64,000 bases of DNA from Lineus longissimus (taxonomy: Eukaryota; Nemertea; Pilidiophora; Heteronemertea; Lineidae), in assembly GCF_910592395.1 (NCBI RefSeq), contig NC_088324.1:868001-932000 (forward strand). Reading direction: 5' to 3'. Numbering within the stretch: position 1 is the stretch's first letter; every line of letters starts with the position of its first letter. Positions 56,059 to 64,000 of the stretch are shown here, one piece after another. Under the pieces are notes generated by a model. The model had not been told where the DNA came from. It searched no databases and was given only the letters and a program-made list of their open reading frames with translations. The translations under genes were made by a program, and so were the position numbers.

Positions 56059-59000
56059 TCGGGTTGGGGGTCTGTGAAGTTGGCTCCCAGTTCCCAGTTC
56101 CCAGTTCCCAGTTCGCAGTTCCTTATTCGTACCCAAACATAGGTACGAATAAGGAACTAGGAAATGGGCTAAGCATTTCCCAGTTCCCAATTCAAATTTC
56201 TTTCAAATATTAACACTCCAAAGTTCGATAACTCAACTTGGTGGTTTTAACCCTTTCCTACCGAGCTCCCGATTCAACTATCAGTGACTTTAACCCTTTC
56301 TGACACATTTCCCAGTTCAAAATGCCAGCTCCTTATTCGTTTTAACTCATTTTAACCCTATATAAATCCATTTCCCTATTCAAATACTGGCTCCCGATTC
56401 AGCTACAAGTCACTTTAACCCTTTCTGACTCCATTTCATTCATTTGCAAGTCACTTTAACCCTTTCTGACTCCATTTCCCGGTTCAAAATGCCAGCTCCT
56501 AATTCGTTTTAACTCATTTTAACCCTATATAAATCCATTTCCCTATTCAAATACTGGCTCCCGATTCAGCTACAAGTCACTTTAACCCTTTCTGACTCCA
56601 TTTCATTCATTTGCAAGTCACTTTAACCCTTTCTGACTCCATTTCCCGGTTCAAAATGCCAGCTCCTAATTCGTTTTAACTCATTTTAACCCTATATAAA
56701 TCCATTTCCCTATTCAAATACTGGCTCCCGATTCAGCTACAAGTCACTTTAACCCTTTCTGACTCCATTTCATTCATTTGCAAGCCTCTTTAACCCTTTC
56801 TGACTCCATTTCCCAGTTCAAAATGCCAGCTCCTAATTCGTTTTAACTCATTTTAACCCTATACACGTATAAATCCATTTCCCTATTCAAATACTGGCTC
56901 CCGATACAGCTACAAGTCACTTTAACCCTTTCTGACTGCATTTCATTCATTTGCAAGCCTCTTTAACCCTTTCTGACTCCATTTCCCAGTTGCAAAATGC
57001 CCAGTTCCTTATTCGTCTTAACTCATTTCAACCCTCTATAAGTCCATTTCCCTATTGAAATGCTGGCTCCCGATTCAGCTGCAAGTCACGTTAACCCTTT
57101 CTGACTCCATTTCATTCATTTGCAAGTCACTTTAACCCTCTCTGACTCCATTTCCCAGTTCAAAATGCCATGGATCGAGTTTGTTTACAATATGCAGTGC
57201 CATCTTGGAAAAACCGTGACGTCACCGCGGTATCGTCCTTGATTTGCAAGTCACTTTAACCCTTTTGACTCCATTTCCCGGTTCAAAATACCAGCTCCTT
57301 ATTCGTCTTAACTCATTTTAACCCTCTATAAGTCCATTTCCCTATTCAAATACTGGCTCCCAATTCAGCTACAAGTCACTTTTAGCCATTCTGACTCCAT
57401 TTCCCAGTTCAAAATGCCAGTTCCTTATTCGCCTTAACTCCTTTTAACCCTTTATAACTCTATTTCCCGATTCAAATGCTGTCTCCCGATTTAGCTACAA
57501 GTCACCTTAACACTTTCTAAGCCCATTTCCCGGTTCAAAATGCCAGTTCCTTATTCGTCTTAACTCATGGGCCGCGTTTTGGAATTTCTCCAAAATTGGT
57601 AAACAATCGTTGAAGAGGAATCGATGATGCCGGTAAAAATTGACCAATATTACAGCCTTGCCTCTATCTTGACCTAACTTGAAAATAGTACACATGCCTA
57701 CGGCCTATATAATGTATGCTATTGCGTGGCCTACTTACTGACATAGACTCCCTGTAGCCAGGTCAGAGCTATCCGTCCAATTTCAACTTAAGCTAAAAAA
57801 ATTGCAATGCATCAGGTGTGGATATACCGCCCATCATGTGATGTCCAGTATAGCATGAAGCATGCTGTTTTATCTTTATCTGTTCTGTTAACACACAGAC
57901 CATGCATACCTTGGCCTAGGAATTTTATTACGCAATGGAAGATTATAAGGGGATGTCAGCAGCAGATTAGGCTAGTTGCCCTTCGCCCTTCCTCTACGAT
58001 CATAGATAAACATAAGACCAAGAGGTGTTAAGTGAGAATGGGTATTCCGAGGTAACAGGCCCTGGTACTCAGCTATACGCCTTTGATGCTGTGACTAGAG
58101 GCCCCAGGGCCGGGTTATGAGCAGGGCAGTTGCAGCTGGGATGAGTCGTTGATGCCTTGGCGTGATTTACTGGGTAGTATCAAAATTATATATGGCGAGT
58201 AAACAAAGAAGCATTTTAAACCTGGAATGAATGATCAAGTTTATATGCAATATTCATTGAAGGATGCGGTTAAGTATTGTTATGGTAAACAAAACTGAAT
58301 GAATTTGTACAACAATTTGTACAACAATTTGTACAACAATTTGTACAACAGGTTCGTGAGAAACAACTCTTAAACAACTTGGTTATTCTAAGACTAAATT
58401 GAATCTGCTTTATTATTCACAAACATATCATATACGGGTTACAAATACGTACAGGATGAATGCAATTACTCTGATTGGTTCAGAGAAAGGGATTAAAATC
58501 AGGAATGGTAATTAAGTCGTCTCATTGACTGCAAGAGGGAGGAGCTTAGCGGCAAGCTGCAAGTGGTATAAACAAGCATGGTTACATACATAATTAGCTG
58601 GCGGCGACAGCTAGTACACAATAATACAAGATAAACCAGGGATACCCGTCTCAAAATAGTGCCACCTTCGTAGTGGCCATACTAAATAAAGCAACTGTGG
58701 TCATCCGCCTATCACCTGATTGTACGAGAAACTTCAGACTTAGCTGAGCAGGGTTAAAATGAGTTAAGACGAATAAGGAACTGGCATTTTGAACTGGGAA
58801 ATGAAGTCAGAAAGGGTTAAAGAGACTTGCAAATGAATGAAATGGAGTCAGAAAGGGTTAAAGTGACTTGTAGCTGAATCGGGAGCCATCATTTGAATAG
58901 GGAAATGGAGTTATAGAGGGTTAAAATGAGTTAAGACGAATAAGGAACTGGCATTTTGAACTGGGAAATGGAGTCAGAAAGGGTTAAAGTGACTTGCAAA

Positions 59001-61277
59001 TGAATGAAATGGAGTCAGAAAGGGTTAAAGAGACTTGTAGCTGAATCGGGAGCCAGCATTTGAATAGGGAAATGGAGTTATAGAGGGTTAAAATGAGTTA
59101 AGACGAATAAGGAACTGGCATTTTGAACTGGGAAATGGAGTCAGAAAGGGTTAAAGTGACTTGCAAATGAATGAAATGGAGTCAGAAAGGGTTAAAGTGA
59201 CTTGTAGCTGAATCGGGAGCCAGCATTTGAATAGGGAAATGGACTTATAGAGGATTGAAATGAGTTAAGACGAATAAGGAACTGGCATTTTTTGAAGCAA
59301 TATTCCTGTTTGTCACTGTTACAATACACCTTGGGATTTCACCCCAGACTGACCATAAAATTCCTAGGCCAAGCTCGGCATGGTCTGTGTGTTAACAGAA
59401 CAGGTAAAGATGAAACAGCATGCTTCATGCTAAACTGGACATTGCATGATAGGCAGTATATCCACACCTGATGCATTGCAATTTTTTTAGCTTAAGTTGA
59501 AATTGGACGGAGAGTTCTGACCTGGCTACAGGGAGTCTGTGTCAGTAAGTAGGCCACGCAATAGCATACATTATATAGGCCGCAGGGATGTGTACTATTT
59601 TCAAGTTAGGTCGAGATAGAGGCCAGACAAGGACGATACCGCGGTGACGTCACGGCTTTTCCAATTGTAAACAAACTCGATACACGGCATTTTGAACTGG
59701 GAAATGGAGTCAGAAAGGGTTAAAGTGACTTGCAAATGAATGAAATGGAGTCAGAAAGGGTTAAAGTGACTTGTAGCTGAATCGGGAGCCAGCATTTGAA
59801 TAGGGAAATGGACTGATAGAGGGTTAAAATGAGTTAAGACGAATAAGGAACTGGCATTTTGAACTGGAAAATGGAGTCAAAAAGGGTTAAAGAGACTTGC
59901 AAATGAATGAAATGGAGTCAGAAAGGGTTAAAGTGACTTGTAGCTGAATCGGGAGCCAGTATTTGAATAGGGAAATGGAATTATAGAGGGTTAAAATGAG
60001 TTAAGACGAATAAGGAACTGGCATTTTGAACTTGGAAATGGAGTCAGAAAGGGTTAAAGTGACTTATAGCTGAATTGGGAGCCAGTATTTGAATAGGGAA
60101 ATGGAGTTATATAGGGTTAAAATGAGCTAAGACGAATAAGGAGCTGGCATTTTGAACCGGGAAATGGAGTAAAAAAGGGTTAAAGTGACTTGCAAATCAA
60201 GGACGATACCGCGGTGACGTCACAGATTTTCCAAGATGGCGCTGCATATTGTAAACAAACTCGATGAGACAAGACCACAATTGATTTTTTAAGCCTTTTA
60301 GCAGTTAAATTGTCAATGTTTGACCGCGACGCATCAAAGAACGCGTGGTGTTGTGAATCTGAAATTTAGATTATGTTATTCCGGATAGTCGGGCAAGTAA
60401 ATGGTGAAAAATAAAATGGTGATTGACCACGGAAATTTTTTTTTAATCGACAAATTAGACAGACTTTGATATTTCCACTCTTTTCAGCCAACTGGCAGAA
60501 AAAACTCAAAACACGCCCCCTATTACCCAATTAGCAAAATTCGAAATTAATTTTTTCATCAAATAATTTCTTTATATCTGTAGACTTGCCACAACAAATA
60601 TTTTTTCAATACCTCTCCAAATATGTACTTGAGAGTAAAAAACATGCACTCGTCTAATAGATAGGCCTGGACCCTCCAACCTATGAATATTCATTAGTGG
60701 TCTTGTCTCCGATCCACGGCACTTTGAACTGGGAAATGGAGTCAGAAAGGGTTAAAGAGACTTGCAAATGAATGAAATGGAGTCAGAAAGGGTTAAAGTG
60801 ACTGTAAATGAATCGGGAAATGGAGTTATAAAGGGTTAAAACGAGTTAAGACGAATAAGGAGCTGGTATTTTGAACCGCGAAATGGGTCAGAAAAGGTTA
60901 AAGTCACTGATAGTTGAATCGAGACCTTGGTAGGAAAGGGTTAAAGTGACTGTAAATGAATCGGGAAATGGAGTTATAAAGGGTTAAAACGAGTTAAGAC
61001 GAATAAGGAGCTGGTATTTTGAACCGGGAAATGTGTCAGAAAAGGTTAAAGTCACTGATAGTTGAATCGAGACCTTGGTAGGAAAGGGTTAAAACCACCA
61101 AGTTGAGTTATCGGACTGTGGAGGGTTAATATTTGAAAGAAATTTGAATTGGGAACTGGGAATAAATGCTTAGCCCATTTCGTACCCAAACACACCATGT
61201 TTCAAAATGGGTACGAATAACGAACTGGGAACTGGGAACTGGGAACTGGGAGCCAACTTCACAGACCCTCGGGTTGG
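56059..61277. mobile_element. Foldback element, 5201 bp, with long repeat-built inverted arms
   Basis: The element at 56068-61268 begins GGGTCTGTGAAGTTGGCTCC and ends with its reverse complement. It is flanked by a perfect 9-bp target duplication TCGGGTTGG (56059-56067 and 61269-61277). The left arm (to about 57960) and right arm (from about 59330) are inverted copies. Both are made of a ~165-bp subrepeat rich in TTTAACCCTTTCTGACTCC and contain matching single segments (ccgcggtgacgtca; ttgcaatgcatcaggtgtgg). The terminal ccagttc heptamer is itself repeated. The unique core is about 1.3 kb and has no long open frame, so the element is non-autonomous. A 9-bp duplication suits Mutator-like or FB-type elements. 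Confidence 0.9.
58311..58360. repeat. 15-bp tandem repeat in the foldback core
   Basis: ACAATTTGTACA-type units (ttgtacaacaa) occur about 3.5 times in a row. Confidence 0.9.
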
Positions 61278-63010
61278 CTGTGGAAGTGGGAAATGTTCAA
61301 TGTTAAGATTTGCGAAATTCACAAAATGCTTTCGAAACATTCAAAGTGAAGACTTGAAGGGAGGGTATGTTTGTTCTCCCCACAGAATTAGTGTTTCAGA
61401 AGCCTGCAGCGGGTTTTCTGATGATTTTTTGGAAGAAGAATGTTGTGGAATCAGAAACAGCTTTGAGAGCTGCCAGAATCAGCGGCTGCCTGGATGCCAC
61501 CCAACTAATTCTGGATGCCGTCATTGGACGTCCTGCATGCTTGTTGATAATCTATAGACCTGCCCATACAAAGAACTATACACCTAAGTAAATAAAACAT
61601 GAAAACTTTATGTCCTCTTACCTTTTTAAAGTAATTTCAAACTGTGAGCTTCATCTTGCCTGACATTTATCACTCTCAAATAAAAAATGTTTGGTGATAC
61701 TTCGTACTTAACCATTGGAAATCCCAGCATTTCTCTTTGATAATATTTCAAGTGGTGATATCCTAAGTGAAATATGTGTCGTGACAGGATGTCTGTCAGT
61801 GCATGACAAGAACTCTAAGAGCCAGAATCATGACATTTCACTGTGGATACTTCTGATAAGACTTCATGACATTATAACGACTAGCATATACTCATGGAGC
61901 GGGCAAAGTTGAAATGTAATATACATTAATTAAATGGACACGATGATTGAGCTACATTAAATTTCTAACGTTGCTGAAGTTTTATTAAAGGTTAAACACG
62001 AAATTAACTGCATTTAGGGACTTATTGCTGCTATCTACATGCAACCCCCAATAGATTGATTGGAGTACGCTATTTTGCACAATGCATTGAGACCAGTGAC
62101 AGCAGGTCCTGTTCCAAATAAGGCCCTCACATATTAGGCATATCACCTACCCACTCCCGTACCCAATGCCACTGTCGGACCAAAGCCAGGCGCATGGAGA
62201 GATGCAGAACGCAATTCAAACTGACAACATCAGTCAGTAAAGAATAAATCAAAGAGCAAGCGCTGGCCACTGTACATATTTTGTCCATCCTGGCATAACT
62301 GTTTATTGATACCCTGACTGCATGTTCCGGTAGGCCACTCTGCAGAAATTGCCTTATCACTCAGGTCAGTGTTTCTCGAATAGAACTAAAATAGAACAGG
62401 CTAATCATTAATCTCCCTGCTAATACCCTGCACCATGGACCAGGTTGTATAGCACTACATACGTGCTGGAAGCTAATACTGATGTGGCAGGGAGAATATG
62501 CGTGAAGTTTGTGTATGCTTTTGAGAATGAGCGGAGCTCTCCAGTCGACGTGCTCTCTGAAAAGTTGTTATTTATTCTAAAACCACGAAGATATTCGACG
62601 TATGACACCCTCAGTGACACTCTTACTTATGATCCACACCTACGAAGTCAAAGGTTGCAAGAATTCGACGCATTTCCAAGGCCCAATTGAAACAAAAATT
62701 ACCTCCTAAATAGCGGCCACAACGCGCATTATAGTATATAGATGTACTTTTCACGGTCACAGAGGTCATTTTCATTCAAAGGTGCCATGAGTTGAAAAGA
62801 AATTGGCACAGGGATCAGGCTGTTTGTGTTTATACATATGTGGCCCATCACGTCAATACCAGGCGCATATCGCTCTGAGTTTGGCAGGTTGAGACGGAGT
62901 TCATTTCTCTGTTGTCTACCTGTCGTAAAATCTGAGCACATCAATTTCTTCCTGGTGTCATTTAGGCTCATCTTCTGTGAGACCTGCACCAGGTTTTGCT
63001 GTGATGGGTC
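61278..63010. other. Intron 7 sequence right of the foldback element
   Basis: Plus-strand frames of 74-116 codons lie near 61207-61591 and 62445-62690. None has a recognisable domain, and the first overlaps the element end, so I do not call genes. Confidence 0.3.
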
Positions 63011-63015
63011 ACATA

Positions 63016-63193
63016 CAGTAGAACTTCCCATAGCGGACACCTCTCCATTAAGGACACCCTCTATATCAAAGTCACTAGTTTTGGTCCCAAATTGGATGTT
63101 TCCATTCAATTTGAGCTCTCTAATCAGGACACCTCTTTATTAGGGACAGAACTTGTCAGTCCCTAGGTTGTCCTTAATAGAGAGGTTATACTG
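63016..63193. mobile_element. MITE of the CAGTAGAACC family
   Basis: The ends CAGTAGAACTTCCCATAGCG and the reverse complement of aggttatactg pair. Internal phrases (ggacacctctccattaagga; gtccttaatagagaggt) are self-complementary. A TA precedes the left end. It lies just 50 bp before the last CDK5RAP3 exon in view. Confidence 0.7.
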
Positions 63194-63242
63194 CATATCC
63201 TATTGACTACCAACCAACACAAGTTCTGAATTGTTTTTCCAG

Positions 63243-63414
63243 TTCTGATATAACATCAAGTTGCTCCCTGATCATCAGATACCTCCAGCAGAGAGGTAAC
63301 ACCACCATCTTTGAATACCGCATGGGTGAGAAGCCGACCGTGATCCACCTGGCTGAGTATGCGGTCAGTTTAGAGGAGAAGAGAGATGACACGGAGGAGG
63401 CTGGAGAGTTAAGG
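63243..63414 (+). CDS. CDK5RAP3: CDK5RAP3 exon 8 (end uncertain)
   Basis: After the acceptor ttgtttttccag the frame reads SDITSSCSLIIRYLQQRGN, then TTIFEYRMGEKPTVIHLAEY, matching the family segment around FVQKRGNSTVYEW. The incoming phase (one base) does not fit exon 7, which ends in phase 0. Either a small exon is missed in the 25.8 kb intron or the frame is broken. The only nearby donor is a weak AGG|GTTAAA at 63414; otherwise the frame runs on to a TAG near 63470. Confidence 0.75.
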
Positions 63415-63471
63415 GTTAAAGTGGTGTTGAGCAACACATCATCAATATCATTATTCTGGATGGCAATTTAG

Positions 63472-64000
63472 GATAGAAGTGTGAAATATAGGGAAATGAA
63501 ATAATACAGGACTCAGGATAGGTTGTTTTCTTTAAGACCAAAAGAGTGCACCTCTAGCTAACTTACTCAACTTTAAAGAGGACTTTAGGCTAGGTTGGAG
63601 CTTGGGGGTGAAACTGGTGGTCTTCCTGTTGGGTTATGACCAATTAGCGGACTGGGTCATGATTGATTCCTCGTACAAGCACAACAGTTTTGATGTAGTG
63701 AGAGATAGGAGAGACCCCTATAGGCAACTTTGTGTAACTGTCAAAGAAAAGAAAGGTTTTTAATTTTTAATTCTGTACACATTGTATGATAATAAATATT
63801 TTAACGTATAAGGATGGTCGTTGTCTCAATTATGTATTTGCTCTTCATATTAAAATGAAACAGAATGTATAATTTACATGACCTGTAGGCCTATCTAAAC
63901 AATGAGGTCCCAGTGTAATGTGAGTCTTCTCCTATGGAGCCCCGCCCATAGGAAGCCTCATCGGTTTGGCCGCCGCACATGCGCACCTCCGAGTTAGATA
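63472..64000. other. Right edge, CDK5RAP3 intron or 3' flank
   Basis: Holds a relative of the 51096 MITE (about 63566-63745) and an AATAAA at about 63789. No further CDK5RAP3 exon is seen before the window ends. Confidence 0.35.

Larger units (their letters stand above)
33343..63414 (+). pseudogene. CDK5RAP3: CDK5RAP3, eight exons seen, carrying several lesions
   Basis: CDK5RAP3 is the substrate adaptor of the UFL1-DDRGK1 UFMylation ligase at the ER. Exons recognised: 33343-33397 (start; VPIDIHYNKSL), 34216-34256 (WLINRHHC), about 34570-34610 (VEEITTMLQGT), 35234-35328 (INYFHCLRIVDLLK), 36272-36320 (DWCEILKLHEKD), 36988-37166 (LMRNVNYEV), 37348-37485 (SELLSLVKHLPAEF) and 63243-63414 (LQQRGNTTIFEYRMG). 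Later exons would lie beyond the window. Lesions: the exon 1 donor reads ATAAGT, about 17 residues are missing before exon 3, an in-frame TAG sits at 37152, an 8-bp duplication lies on the exon 6 donor, and the phase fails between exons 7 and 8. It is either a decaying copy or a gene with assembly errors. Identity is firm, status uncertain. Confidence 0.82.

Noticed and set aside
56170-61240. Telomere-like repeat because of TTTAACCC phrases
   Set aside because: The phrases are spaced within a ~165-bp subrepeat of the foldback element and do not form a short tandem telomeric array.
61207-61591. Possible exon next to the right end of the foldback element
   Set aside because: The frame crosses the element boundary and shows no recognisable domain.

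Overview
This is metazoan nuclear DNA, most likely from a marine invertebrate. It has long intron-split genes with GT-AG boundaries, tRNA-derived SINE heads, short inverted-repeat elements and an exceptional load of minisatellites. I cannot fix the phylum from sequence alone. A lophotrochozoan or a non-vertebrate deuterostome would both fit.

Layout. (1) 1-1060: 3' tail of an upstream beta-mannosidase-like copy, of which only the last exon (818-1060) is in view. (2) 6578-20549, + strand: a complete 17-exon beta-mannosidase gene (MANBA, GH2, lysosomal). All exon phases match and both catalytic glutamates are present. Introns 8, 10 and 15 carry tandem arrays that begin inside the splice junction. 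Intron 6 holds a 410-bp element with terminal direct repeats, a 16-bp target duplication and a hammerhead ribozyme. (3) 21640-32335: a ~10.7 kb array of a 59-bp unit with higher-order duplication. (4) 33343-63414+, + strand: exons of CDK5RAP3 (the UFMylation adaptor), with several lesions and two further splice-junction arrays. (5) 41819-48493, - strand, nested in the ~25.8 kb intron 7 of CDK5RAP3: a 2224-residue single-exon protein with about 17 near-identical double ankyrin units, a Mab-21/cGAS-like nucleotidyltransferase domain with an intact acidic triad, and a 31-residue C-terminal repeat. This is a candidate innate immune receptor. (6) 56068-61268: a 5.2 kb foldback element with long inverted-repeat arms and a perfect 9-bp target duplication. 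Several MITEs and minisatellites fill the rest.

Functionally the two + strand genes (lysosomal glycan degradation and ER-associated UFMylation) are ordinary housekeeping genes. The unusual content is the antisense ankyrin-nucleotidyltransferase gene, the ribozyme-bearing element, the foldback element, and the repeated pattern of minisatellites growing out of exon-intron junctions: five arrays and one 8-bp microduplication in two neighbouring genes.
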